From positions 3,088 through 67,087 of the forward strand of contig JBGTBQ010000295.1 of the NCBI GenBank assembly GCA_041749275.1: a stretch of 64,000 bases of DNA. The letters are read 5' to 3'. The notes under the pieces were generated by a model. It was not told the origin of the DNA, did no database searches, and worked only from the letters and a program-made list of their open reading frames with translations. Each line of letters starts with the position of its first letter. The stretch's first letter is position 1. The DNA comes from JBGTBQ01 sp041749275 (lineage in GTDB: Bacteria; Acidobacteriota; Blastocatellia; Pyrinomonadales; Pyrinomonadaceae). A program made the translations under genes and the position numbers. Of this stretch, positions 34,573 through 43,388 are shown piece by piece.

Positions 34573-35408
34573 GAGACGTGACCGAGAGCGAGGCGCAGGG
34601 ACTGAACCCATCGGACGAGCAGCAGACCATCGCGTCCGCCGCCGAGGGCGCGCAGATCAGCGTCGCGGGCGCGCATCCCGAAATCGTCTCCGCGCAGGGC
34701 GGCGAAGAGTTGAAACTCATTCTCGGCGAGTTCGCCGGGCCGCTCGACTTGCTGCTCTACCTCATCCGGCAGGAACAGGTCAGCATCTATGACATCCCCA
34801 TTGCGCGCATCACGGACGAATATCTGCGCTACCTGCGTGTGATGCAGGGCATGGACATCACCATGGCGAGCGATTTTCTCGTCATGGCGGCGACGCTCAT
34901 CGAGATCAAGTCGCGGATGCTCCTGCCACGCGACCCCGCCGTGAGCGATGAGGAGTTAGCCGCCGAAGACCCGCGACGCGAGTTAGTCGAGCGGCTGCTC
35001 GAACACCAGAAGTTCAAGGCCGCCGCCGAGATGCTCTGGTCGCGCGCGACCGTCGAGCGAGCCGTTTATGCGCGCGCGGCACTCGAAACGGACAAGAATA
35101 ATCCGGAGATAGCGGCTGGTGCGTTCGACCTGCTGCGTGTGTTTCAGGAGATTCTCGCGCGGAAGAAGGAAGAAGTCCTCCTTGAAATCGAACGCGACGA
35201 GACGACGATGGCGGAGATGCTGGAACGGCTCCGCAACATGATCTTCTCCGCGGGCGAGTTGAACCTGCGCGAGTTCTTTGAGCACGCTCATTCGCGGCGC
35301 GAGCTGGTGCTTGCCTTCCTCTCCGTGCTCGAACTCGTCCGCACGACCGAGATCAGGCTCTTCCAGACCCGGACGTTCGGTGACATCATCGCGCGCGTCA
35401 GCAACTAA
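34569..35408 (+). CDS. scpA: segregation and condensation protein A (kleisin)
   Basis: ScpA bridges SMC heads in chromosome condensation. The kleisin core begins ILGEFAGPLDLLLYLIRQEQ (about residue 51) with YLRYLRVMQGMDITMASDFL. The C-terminal winged helix ends near TEIRLFQTRTFGDI. The start is TTG at 34569 (overlap with trpS) or GTG at 34578. An extra N-terminal 45 residues before the core look unstructured. scpB follows 17 nt later. Confidence 0.93.
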   Translation: MRDVTESEAQGLNPSDEQQTIASAAEGAQISVAGAHPEIVSAQGGEELKLILGEFAGPLDLLLYLIRQEQVSIYDIPIARITDEYLRYLRVMQGMDITMASDFLVMAATLIEIKSRMLLPRDPAVSDEELAAEDPRRELVERLLEHQKFKAAAEMLWSRATVERAVYARAALETDKNNPEIAAGAFDLLRVFQEILARKKEEVLLEIERDETTMAEMLERLRNMIFSAGELNLREFFEHAHSRRELVLAFLSVLELVRTTEIRLFQTRTFGDIIARVSN

Positions 35409-35425
35409 CCCCCACACGAATCGAG

Positions 35426-36274
35426 ATGAGTAAAAGCAACACTGAAACGCAAGATGAAGAGGCCAGCGCCACCGGCGCGGACTCAGGCGAAATGCCGGAG
35501 GACGAAGAGGAGACGCGGGAGCCATCTGACGATGACGGCGACTTCGGCGGGGCCGATTTCGGGGCGGACGACGACGACGAGACGGACGAAGAAGAGTTGG
35601 AGTTAATCGTCCACGACGCCGACGCGGAGGACGCGGCGGAAGAGGCCGCGCGGTTACGCGAGAGTCTGAAGGCTGCCGGCGACGAGTCGTCGCCGGACGA
35701 CGAGATCGCGCCGGGCGGCGGGCCGCGCGAGATGGCCGAGTTGATGGCGATCATCGAGGCTCTGGTCTTCGTCTCCGAGGAGCCTTTGACGGTCAAATCA
35801 ATCGCCGACGTGCTCCGCGAAGACAAAGGCTGGGTGCAGGTCGCGGTCGAGTCGCTGGCGCGAGAATTCAACGAGCGGAATGGCGGGCTGATGCTGCGCG
35901 AGGTGGCCGGCGGCTGGCAACTCGCCACGCGCCCCGAACACCACGAGCACGTGCGCGCCTTCCTCAAATCCAAGCCGAGCGCCAAGCTCTCGCTCGCCGC
36001 GCTCGAAACGCTCGCCGTCATCGCCTACAAGCAGCCCGTCACCGTCCCCGAAATTTTAGAGATTCGCGGCGTCACTTCTTCATCCGCCATCAAGACGCTC
36101 CTCGACAAGCGCCTCATCGTCGCCAAGGGGCGCAAGGAGACGGTCGGGCGCCCGATGCTGTACGGCACGTCGAAAGAGTTTCTCATGCAGTTCGGCCTCA
36201 AGGATTTGGGCGAGTTGCCGAGCATCGAGGACTTCGAGGATTTAGCCGGCGGCAGCTTGGAGGACGGGCAGTAG
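35426..36274 (+). CDS. scpB: segregation and condensation protein B
   Basis: ScpB dimers bind ScpA in the SMC complex. The winged-helix domains run over about 105-255 (IIEALVFVSEEPLTVKSIAD, LETLAVIAYKQPVTVPEILE, GRKETVGRPMLYGTS). The first 100 residues are an acidic low-complexity extension (runs of Asp and Glu) not found in short ScpB proteins. It sits in the scpA-scpB-rluB order. Confidence 0.93.
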   Translation: MSKSNTETQDEEASATGADSGEMPEDEEETREPSDDDGDFGGADFGADDDDETDEEELELIVHDADAEDAAEEAARLRESLKAAGDESSPDDEIAPGGGPREMAELMAIIEALVFVSEEPLTVKSIADVLREDKGWVQVAVESLAREFNERNGGLMLREVAGGWQLATRPEHHEHVRAFLKSKPSAKLSLAALETLAVIAYKQPVTVPEILEIRGVTSSSAIKTLLDKRLIVAKGRKETVGRPMLYGTSKEFLMQFGLKDLGELPSIEDFEDLAGGSLEDGQ

Positions 36275-36306
36275 TCGCAAATGTGTGAACTGCCCTCATA
36301 GCATTC

Positions 36307-37098
36307 ATGGAAGAACGTCTGCAAAAACTGATCGCCGCCGCGGGCATCGCGTCGCGCCGCCACGCCGAAGAGATGATCGAGGCGGGCGAGGTGACGTTGA
36401 ATGGCGAGGTGGTGCGCGAACTGGGGACGAAGGCCGACCCGGAGCGCGACCACATCAAGGTGCGCGGGCGTTTGATAAACCCGCTGTTGAAAGATCGCAA
36501 GAAGGTCTACGTGCTGCTCAACAAGCCGAGGGGCTATCTGACGAGCCTCTCCGACCCGGAGGGGCGACCGCTGGTGACGGAACTGGTTCCCAAATCTCTG
36601 GGGCGCGTCCATCCGGTCGGGCGGCTCGACTTCAACACCGAAGGCTTGCTGTTGCTGACGAACGACGGCGAGTTGACGAACTACGTTACGGCGGCGCGCA
36701 ACCGCGTGGCGAAGGTCTACGAGGCAAAGATCAAGGGCGTGCCGGCGGAGCAGGCCATCGAGCGCCTGCGTCGCGGCGTCAAGCTTGAAGACGGCACGCA
36801 GACAGCCCCGGCGGAAGTGACGAAGACGGGCGAGACGGAGACGAACGCGTGGTACAAGGTCGTGCTTCACGAGGGGCGCAACCAGCAAATCCGGCGCATG
36901 TTCGAGACCATCGGCCATTCCGTGCTGAAACTCCGCCGCGTGCGAATCGGACACCTCAAAGACGAAGGGATGAGAATCGGAGACTATCGTCAACTTACGC
37001 CGGAAGAGGTCGCGCGCTTCATGGGGAAAGGGCAAAAGAAGCCCGCGGGGAGCGGCGTTCGCGGCGGAAAGAAGGCGGCGAAGAGAGAGAAAAAGTGA
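36307..37098 (+). CDS. rluB: 23S rRNA pseudouridine synthase (RluB/RsuA family)
   Basis: An S4 RNA-binding domain (about 1-60, LQKLIAAAGIASRRHAEEMI) precedes the pseudouridine synthase domain with the catalytic Asp in GRLDFNTEGLLLLTND and RQI-type segment GRNQQIRRMFETIGH. At 263 aa with a basic Lys/Gly tail it fits RluB, though RsuA or RluF cannot be excluded by eye. It follows scpB as in many genomes. Confidence 0.9.
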   Translation: MEERLQKLIAAAGIASRRHAEEMIEAGEVTLNGEVVRELGTKADPERDHIKVRGRLINPLLKDRKKVYVLLNKPRGYLTSLSDPEGRPLVTELVPKSLGRVHPVGRLDFNTEGLLLLTNDGELTNYVTAARNRVAKVYEAKIKGVPAEQAIERLRRGVKLEDGTQTAPAEVTKTGETETNAWYKVVLHEGRNQQIRRMFETIGHSVLKLRRVRIGHLKDEGMRIGDYRQLTPEEVARFMGKGQKKPAGSGVRGGKKAAKREKK

Positions 37099-37155
37099 GA
37101 CTGCCCGCGTTCCATCCTCGATAGCTTCATTTTTCGTCCGGAGGAAATCCAGTAA

Positions 37156-37821
37156 GTGTCTGGCAGAAGAGTTTTCGGGGCAATTGTCATCGTCGTCAGT
37201 CTCTTCGGGATGGTTGCGCGCTACCAGTATCAAAAGTCCGAGCAGCGCAAGCGTGAGAATATGCTGCGCTCTTTGGCGGAGTTTTCCCGCAACGCCGAGC
37301 GCGAACGCGAGGATGAGCGCGCGCGCGCCGCCGCCGCGGAGCTTGCCAACGAGCCGCGCGATTTGTTCGACAGCACGCTGCCGCAGGAGTATCTCGACGA
37401 AATACGGCAGGCTGCCGGGCAGGACTGTAAGCTGCTCGAAGTGAATGTGAGTAAGATGGGGCTGGACGCGAAAGTCTCGATTGACGGGCAGACGCTCAAA
37501 GAATACCGGCGTTGGAAGCACAAGAAAAATCTTGATGGGCCGTTCGAGGTCAAGATTGTCGGTGATGGAAAAGTGGCTGACAACATTCTCAAGCCCACGG
37601 ACGTTGATCTGTCGCTCGTGCCGAAGATGGCGAAGGAAGCATTTGAGCGCGCGGCCCTTGAAGGCTCGACGGTTGACGGAGCGAGGTTGAAATATCCGCT
37701 CTTCATAAACAAGGGGGACGGCCCGGAGTGGACGGTGAACCTCTCTGTCCAGCGTGGTGAGAAGTGGGAGTTCAAGAACGTTACCTTCAACGCGAAGGGA
37801 AAGTTTAAAGAAGTCAATTGA
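37156..37821 (+). CDS. membrane-anchored hypothetical protein
   Basis: The 221-residue protein has one N-terminal membrane segment (FGAIVIVVSLFGMVA, about 7-22), a charged coiled-coil stretch (about 28-65, rich in Glu/Arg/Ala) and a C-terminal globular part (about 75-221) with no motif I recognise. The start is GTG at 37156, with GGAGG ending 11 nt upstream. It is in the same direction as rluB, 57 nt later, and may be in the same transcript. Confidence 0.6.
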   Translation: MSGRRVFGAIVIVVSLFGMVARYQYQKSEQRKRENMLRSLAEFSRNAEREREDERARAAAAELANEPRDLFDSTLPQEYLDEIRQAAGQDCKLLEVNVSKMGLDAKVSIDGQTLKEYRRWKHKKNLDGPFEVKIVGDGKVADNILKPTDVDLSLVPKMAKEAFERAALEGSTVDGARLKYPLFINKGDGPEWTVNLSVQRGEKWEFKNVTFNAKGKFKEVN

Positions 37822-38024
37822 GATCAACCGAGCATCCAGCGACGGGCGGGAGCGCACCGCACGTCATTCGGCCTCTCCCGCGTTTCTCGGAAACAGAAGT
37901 CTCACAGTAGAATAACTCGACAGGCGCGCGGCACGGCGTCGGCAGTTACGGGAAGAATTCTCCCGCCGCCGCGCGCCCTTCCGCGTGCGGCATTTTTCAT
38001 CATCCGCGAAGGGCGTCTAATTAC

Positions 38025-39170
38025 ATGGAGTTTGACTTTAACGAAGAGCAGCAGCAGGTCAAGGCGAGCGTGCGCGAGTTCGCGGAGGGCGAGATCGCAC
38101 CGCACGTCCGCGCGTGGGACGAGAAGCAGCACTTTCCGACGGAGCTGCTGCCAAAGCTCGCGGAGCAGGGCTTCATGGGCGTCATCTTCCCCGAAGAGTA
38201 CGGCGGCGCGGGGATGGGCTACATTGAGTACGTCACCATCATCGAAGAACTGTCGCGCGTGGATGGCTCCGTCGGCATCTCGGTCGCCGCGCACAATTCG
38301 CTCTGCTCAAACCATATCTACATGTTCGGCAGCGAGGAGCAGAAGCGGAAATATCTCGTCCCGCTCGCGCAGGGCAAACACCTCGGCGCATGGGGGCTGA
38401 CTGAGCCGAGCGCCGGCTCGGATGCTTCGGGCACGCGCACGACCGCCGTCAAAAAGGACGGCGGCTGGCTCGTCAACGGATCGAAAAATTTCATCACGCA
38501 CGCCATCCACGCCGACACCTGCGTCGCCGTCGCCTCGACCGACCGCCCGATGCGCTCGAAGGGCATCACCGCTTTCATCTTCGAGAAGGGCATGAAGGGG
38601 TTCGCGCCGGGAAAGAAGGAAGACAAGCTCGGTCTGCGTGCGTCTGAAACCGCAAGCGTGATTTTTGAAGACTGCATTGTGCCGGACGCGAATCGGCTCG
38701 GCCCCGAAGGTCTCGGCTTTATTCAGGCGATGCAGATTCTCGACGGCGGGCGCATTTCGATTGCCGCGCTCGCGCTCGGCATCGCGCAGGGCGCATACGA
38801 GTCGGCGCTTCGTTACTCGAAAGAGCGCCAACAGTTCGGCAAGCCCATCGCGGAGTTTCAGGCCATCCAGTTCAAGCTCGCCGATATGGCGACCCAGATC
38901 GAGGCCGCGCGCCTCCTGACCTATCGCGCCGCATGGCTGAAGGACGAAGGCCGGAAGGTGACGAAAGAGTCTTCGATGGCGAAGCTCTACGCCTCGGAGA
39001 TTTCGGTCAAGGTCTGTGAAGAGGCCATCCAGATTCACGGCGGCTATGGCTACACGAAGGACTACCCGCCCGAAAAATACTGGCGCGACTCGAAGCTCTG
39101 CACCATCGGCGAGGGCACCTCGGAGATACAGCGCATCATCATCGCCAAACAGATTCTCAGTTCGGTCTAA
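38025..39170 (+). CDS. acyl-CoA dehydrogenase
   Basis: This FAD enzyme oxidises acyl-CoA to enoyl-CoA. The protein is 381 aa with WGLTEPSAGSDASGTRTTAV (FAD/substrate segment), GYGYTKDYPPEKYWRDSK and the catalytic-base segment IGEGTSEIQR near the end (about 365). This profile fits short/branched-chain members such as butyryl- or isovaleryl-type. The meaB and mce genes downstream make branched-chain amino acid or odd-chain breakdown to propionyl-CoA the likely setting. Confidence 0.92.
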   Translation: MEFDFNEEQQQVKASVREFAEGEIAPHVRAWDEKQHFPTELLPKLAEQGFMGVIFPEEYGGAGMGYIEYVTIIEELSRVDGSVGISVAAHNSLCSNHIYMFGSEEQKRKYLVPLAQGKHLGAWGLTEPSAGSDASGTRTTAVKKDGGWLVNGSKNFITHAIHADTCVAVASTDRPMRSKGITAFIFEKGMKGFAPGKKEDKLGLRASETASVIFEDCIVPDANRLGPEGLGFIQAMQILDGGRISIAALALGIAQGAYESALRYSKERQQFGKPIAEFQAIQFKLADMATQIEAARLLTYRAAWLKDEGRKVTKESSMAKLYASEISVKVCEEAIQIHGGYGYTKDYPPEKYWRDSKLCTIGEGTSEIQRIIIAKQILSSV

Positions 39171-39200
39171 GAATGATTTCTTCGTGCACTCATAAGAAGC

Positions 39201-40457
39201 ATGTCGTCCGTCAAGATTACACTGCCAAGCCGTTTAAGCTTTACGCATAACGGCGTATCTGACTTCGACCAGTTCTTGGAACTATTCGATTGGTCGTTGA
39301 ATAGTGTAAATGTGGAGATAGATTTTTGTTGCTGCCGAAACGCCAACTATCAAGCCCTCGCTCTGCTCGTACTGTACATCTGGCACCTGAAGAACAATGG
39401 CTGCTCGGTCAAGCTTCTTTATGGAGAGAAGACAGACCGCAGCGTTACGACCATGTGGTACAACATGGGTGCTCAAGGAATTTTTCATGTCTTGAGAGAT
39501 AAAGGAAATAACTTTAAGGGCAAGCGGCACGAACCATTATTGGCTATTAGGAGTGGTGAGGATTTAAGCGCCGCGCTTCAGCAGGCGGAAGATTACACGC
39601 AACACCTTGATGTTGAATACGAAAAGACTCTCAGGTATATCATTTCGGAATTGCTTTACAACACACTAGAGCATGGGTGGAACCGGCAACATATTCCCTC
39701 CTTGTTACAATTCGCATGGTATGAAAACAAGCAGGAGTTATCTTTCATCGTTGCGGACTTAGGCATCGGGATCAAAAAGCACTTGAGCCAATCTTACCCA
39801 AATCTGGGTAGTGATATTGAAGCCATCCTCTTATCTCTCAAGCCTCAAGTGTCTGGTACTTTCTCCGGCAACGGACAGCCCTACGAAACCAAGAACAACG
39901 CCGGCGTCGGACTATATCTTTCGAGCAACATTGCGAGGCGATTGCACGCCCAGATGTACATTGTGACGGGCAATGGATTAGTACATGTCTCGCCGACGGA
40001 TATAACGCAGCAAGAGTTGAATTATTCATGGCCCGGAACCTTCGTTTACGTGACGCTCAGGCTTGGATTGATACCTAATCTGAGCTTACAAAAAATGATG
40101 GCGGAATTCAGAGAAGCTGCTGTCACTGAATTGGCACAAGCTGAGGCAAAAGGGCAAGATCGAACATTCTACTTCAATATGAGGAATTATTTCGGTCGTT
40201 ATGCTGAGGACAAATCGTTAGCCATCAAACTCAGAGATGAGAAACTACTCCCCATAATTGCGGACGGCAAGACCATCATCATTGATTTTGAAGAAATTAT
40301 CTCAGCGCCGCACAGCTTGCTAAATGCCCTTTTAGCAACGCCAATTCAGAGACTCGGTTTAGTCGCTTACAAAAAAATCAAGATAATTAACGCCTCGCCG
40401 GAAATACGCGAAACCGTTGATTTCATCATGGATGAAAATACTTCTTCGGCCCAATGA
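39201..40457 (+). CDS. STAS-like / HATPase / DUF4325 regulatory protein
   Basis: The 418-residue protein has an N-terminal STAS-like part (about 1-90), then a GHKL ATPase core: N-box ISELLYNTLEHG (about 150), G1 VADLGIGIKK (about 183) and G2 NNAGVGLYLSSNIARR (about 232). A C-terminal domain (about 305-412) reads IADGKTIIIDFEEIISAPHS and resembles DUF4325, a STAS-related domain. Such combinations resemble anti-sigma/antagonist switches fused in one chain. The gene is clearly AT-richer than its neighbours and splits acyl-CoA dehydrogenase from meaB-mce, so horizontal acquisition is likely. No partner gene is adjacent. Confidence 0.7.
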   Translation: MSSVKITLPSRLSFTHNGVSDFDQFLELFDWSLNSVNVEIDFCCCRNANYQALALLVLYIWHLKNNGCSVKLLYGEKTDRSVTTMWYNMGAQGIFHVLRDKGNNFKGKRHEPLLAIRSGEDLSAALQQAEDYTQHLDVEYEKTLRYIISELLYNTLEHGWNRQHIPSLLQFAWYENKQELSFIVADLGIGIKKHLSQSYPNLGSDIEAILLSLKPQVSGTFSGNGQPYETKNNAGVGLYLSSNIARRLHAQMYIVTGNGLVHVSPTDITQQELNYSWPGTFVYVTLRLGLIPNLSLQKMMAEFREAAVTELAQAEAKGQDRTFYFNMRNYFGRYAEDKSLAIKLRDEKLLPIIADGKTIIIDFEEIISAPHSLLNALLATPIQRLGLVAYKKIKIINASPEIRETVDFIMDENTSSAQ

Positions 40458-40462
40458 ACTAA

Positions 40463-41434
40463 TTGATCGTGGAGAATGACAGCTTATTTCAACGTGTCCT
40501 CGGCGGCGAGCCGCGCGCCGTCGCGCGAGCCATCTCAAAAGCGGAGGATGGCGCGGAGGACGCCTTCGAGTTGATGAAGGCGCTCTTCCCGCACACGGGG
40601 CGCGGGTTGGTGGTCGGCATCACGGGTTCGCCGGGCGCGGGCAAGTCCACGCTCGTTGACCGCCTTGCATCGCTCTACCGGCAGCGAAATGAGCGCGTCG
40701 GCATCGTCGCGGTTGACCCTTCGAGTCCGTTTTCGGGCGGGGCGATTTTGGGTGATAGGATCAGGATGCAGACGCTCGGACTCGACCCCGGCGTCTTTAT
40801 CCGTTCGATGGCGACGCGCGGCAACTTGGGCGGCCTCGCGCGCGCGACCGTTGACGCAGTGGCGATTCTTGATGCCGCCGGGTTCGAGAAGATCATCGTC
40901 GAGACGGTGGGCGTCGGGCAGGACGAGGTCGAGATCGTCAAGGCGGCGGATGTGTCGGTCGTCATCCTCGTGCCCGGCATGGGCGACGACATACAGGCCA
41001 TCAAGGCCGGCATCATGGAGATCGGCGACGTGTTCGTCATCAACAAGGCCGACCGCGACGGCGTGCTGCGGACGGAGAAGGAGCTGGAAGCACTCTTGAG
41101 TCTCGCCAGCCGCCCCGACGGTTGGGAGCCGCCGATTATCAAAACGGTGGCGACGGAGAACAGTGGGATTGAGGAACTGGCGGCGGCGGTCGAGAGTTAC
41201 CGTAATTTTCAAAAGGGTACGGAGTCGAGCCGCGTGCGCCGCGCGTCAATCGCACGCTGGAGAATTCTCGAATTGTTGAGGGAACGACTGCTCGCGCGTG
41301 TGCTCGGCGTAGACGGGGCCGATGAGCGGCTCGACGCGCTTGCGCTCGAAGTCGCGGACAAGCAGCGCGACCCTTACTCGGCGGTCGAGGAGTTCATCGC
41401 CGGCACACCGCGAGGCGAGACGCACCAGCGTTAG
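40463..41434 (+). CDS. meaB: methylmalonyl-CoA mutase chaperone GTPase MeaB
   Basis: MeaB (ArgK family) loads and protects adenosylcobalamin methylmalonyl-CoA mutase. The P-loop GITGSPGAGKSTLVDRLASL (about 50-68), the ETVGVGQDEVE switch and NKADRDGVL (G4) are clear. The start is TTG at 40463, or GTG at 40469. It is followed 23 nt later by methylmalonyl-CoA epimerase; the mutase subunits are not in the window. Confidence 0.93.
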   Translation: MIVENDSLFQRVLGGEPRAVARAISKAEDGAEDAFELMKALFPHTGRGLVVGITGSPGAGKSTLVDRLASLYRQRNERVGIVAVDPSSPFSGGAILGDRIRMQTLGLDPGVFIRSMATRGNLGGLARATVDAVAILDAAGFEKIIVETVGVGQDEVEIVKAADVSVVILVPGMGDDIQAIKAGIMEIGDVFVINKADRDGVLRTEKELEALLSLASRPDGWEPPIIKTVATENSGIEELAAAVESYRNFQKGTESSRVRRASIARWRILELLRERLLARVLGVDGADERLDALALEVADKQRDPYSAVEEFIAGTPRGETHQR

Positions 41435-41457
41435 AGCGCCTCACGACTTAAAGAACC

Positions 41458-41886
41458 ATGAAAATCGAACACATCGGCATTGCGACCCCACGGCTCGACG
41501 ACGCGCTTAAATTCTGGCGCGACGCGCTGGGGCTGGAGGTCGTGCACGTCGAGGAGGTGGCAGAGCAAGGCGTGCGTGTGGCGATGCTGCCGGTCGGCGA
41601 GCCGCGCATCGAATTGCTTGAACCGACGGGGCCGGCCTCTCCCGTGGCGAAGTTTCTTGAGAAGCGCGGCGCCGGCATCCATCACGTCGCCGTGCGCGTC
41701 CCGGACATCCGCGCCGCGCTTGCGCGTCTGAAAGAGAGTGGCGCGCGTTTGATTGACGAAGCGCCGCGCAAGGGGGCGGGAGGCTGTCTCGTTGCATTCG
41801 TACATCCAAGATCAGCGGGCGGGGTTTTGCTCGAACTGGTCGAACACACACTCAACTCCGGCGAGCCGGAGCATGAAAGGTCGTAG
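41458..41886 (+). CDS. mce: methylmalonyl-CoA epimerase
   Basis: This vicinal-oxygen-chelate enzyme converts (S)- to (R)-methylmalonyl-CoA. MKIEHIGIATPRLDDALKFW provides the first metal His. RIELLEPTG, GIHHVAVRV and GVLLELVEH supply the other metal-ligand Glu/His residues. At 142 aa the length is standard. Next to meaB it forms the propionyl-CoA to succinyl-CoA route. Confidence 0.93.
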   Translation: MKIEHIGIATPRLDDALKFWRDALGLEVVHVEEVAEQGVRVAMLPVGEPRIELLEPTGPASPVAKFLEKRGAGIHHVAVRVPDIRAALARLKESGARLIDEAPRKGAGGCLVAFVHPRSAGGVLLELVEHTLNSGEPEHERS

Positions 41887-41888
41887 TT

Positions 41889-43214
41889 TTGAAGTCGTAT
41901 CAAGTACTACTTGCGGCTCTCTTGGCCGCTTTGCTGTCCGGCGCCGCCTTCGCGCAGCGACCTGTGCGCCGTCCGGCAGTAAAAACAACTACCGGCGGCG
42001 TTAATCTCACGGCGGCGGACATGGCGCTTATCGTTGATGGCTTCGGGTTTCCGCCGGAGGTGCGCGCACGGCTCGCCGCGGACGCCGAGGAGCGCAAGAC
42101 CTTCGCCAAAGACCTGCGACAGATGATCGCTACCGCCGAGGAAGGGAAGTCGAAGGGCGTCGCGGCGCGGCCCGAGACGAAGTTGCAGTTGGAGCTGTCG
42201 CGCGCGTTCATCATCGCGCAGGAGTATTTCAAGCGGCGCGAGACGACGGGGTCGGCCACGCCGGAACAGGTCGTCTCACCGGAAGAGATCGAAGCGCTGT
42301 TCAAGTCGCCGGCGAGCGACGCCGATTTCAACGCATTCGTCGAAGACTACCGGAAGAACGGCCCGAACAAGGGCGCGCCGGTCACTGACGCGCAGCGGAT
42401 GGAGTTGCGACGCCACTGGGGCCGCGTGATGGTCGGCAGAAACAAGGGCATCGCGCAGGGCATTGACCGTGAGCGTAAGACACAGCTTATGGTGTTGCTC
42501 CAACAGTCGCGTCTCATCGCCGGCGCATTTGCGAAAGAGTTGAGGCCGCGCTTCAAGGCGACGGAGCCGGAGATCGCCGCTTATATCACGAGCCATCCCG
42601 AACTCGACACGAAGGTCGCGCGGACGCAGGCCGAAGAGATCGCGCGGCGCGCGCGAGCGGGCGAGGATTTCGTGGCGCTGGCGAGCAAGTTCTCGGCTGA
42701 CCCCAGCAATCGCGGTCTCGGCGGAGACCTCGGCTGGTTCGGTCGTGGCGTCATGGTCAAAGAATTTGAGGACGCGGCTTTCGGTCTGAAGAAGGGCGAA
42801 GTCAGCGGCGTCGTCGAATCGCCGTTTGGCTATCACATCATCAAGGCCGAAGACCGGCGCGCGCGGACGGGAGCAGACGGGCAATCGTTGGAAGAGGTTC
42901 GTGCGCGCCACATACTGATTCTGTTTAATGCCGCGCCGCGCAGACCGGGCGTCGCGCCGAAGTCACCGCGCACGCAGGCGACGGAGGCCATCGAGTTTGA
43001 GCGGGAAGAGCGGGCGCTCAACGAATTCGTCGCCCGCTGGCGCGTCCACGTCGCGGAGGATTTTCAGGTGGTCGAGCCGGGTACAGCGGCTCCTTCCGCG
43101 CCCGCCGTCGGCTCCGGAACGCAGGCCGCGCGGCCCGCCGCCCAGACGCCCGCATCAAAGGGAAAGTCGCCGGCTGCACGCAAGACGACTTCACGCCCGA
43201 AGCGAAAGCCGTGA
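41889..43214 (+). CDS. exported parvulin-type peptidyl-prolyl isomerase
   Basis: The 441-residue protein has a signal peptide (LLAALLAALLSGAAFAQ), a SurA-N-like helical region (about 40-230) and a PpiC parvulin domain (about 235-325; ARAGEDFVALASKFSADPSN, GGDLGWFGRGVMVKEF, SPFGYHIIKAEDRR). A Pro/Ala/Lys-rich tail follows. It starts with TTG 2 nt after the mce stop. It is a periplasmic chaperone/isomerase, probably for outer-membrane proteins. A paralogue follows. Confidence 0.85.
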   Translation: MKSYQVLLAALLAALLSGAAFAQRPVRRPAVKTTTGGVNLTAADMALIVDGFGFPPEVRARLAADAEERKTFAKDLRQMIATAEEGKSKGVAARPETKLQLELSRAFIIAQEYFKRRETTGSATPEQVVSPEEIEALFKSPASDADFNAFVEDYRKNGPNKGAPVTDAQRMELRRHWGRVMVGRNKGIAQGIDRERKTQLMVLLQQSRLIAGAFAKELRPRFKATEPEIAAYITSHPELDTKVARTQAEEIARRARAGEDFVALASKFSADPSNRGLGGDLGWFGRGVMVKEFEDAAFGLKKGEVSGVVESPFGYHIIKAEDRRARTGADGQSLEEVRARHILILFNAAPRRPGVAPKSPRTQATEAIEFEREERALNEFVARWRVHVAEDFQVVEPGTAAPSAPAVGSGTQAARPAAQTPASKGKSPAARKTTSRPKRKP

Positions 43215-43388
43215 AGTTTTGAACGTAGCCATCACGGCTCCGGCAAAAATGTTTGTCGCGGAGCTTGAAAGCGGCTCGCCGCTGGATGCGTACTCGCCGG
43301 CTTTAATGTATCTTAATTGGCTTGTGCGCTGCCTTGCGGCCTCCTCCGTGGAGCGTGTCTGAGAAGTTTTGAAAGGAAGACGTGAATT

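Noticed and set aside
36025..37857. Minus-strand open frame of 610 codons across scpB, rluB and the next gene
   Set aside because: It is the mirror of three well-supported plus-strand genes and lacks recognisable domains or a start context.
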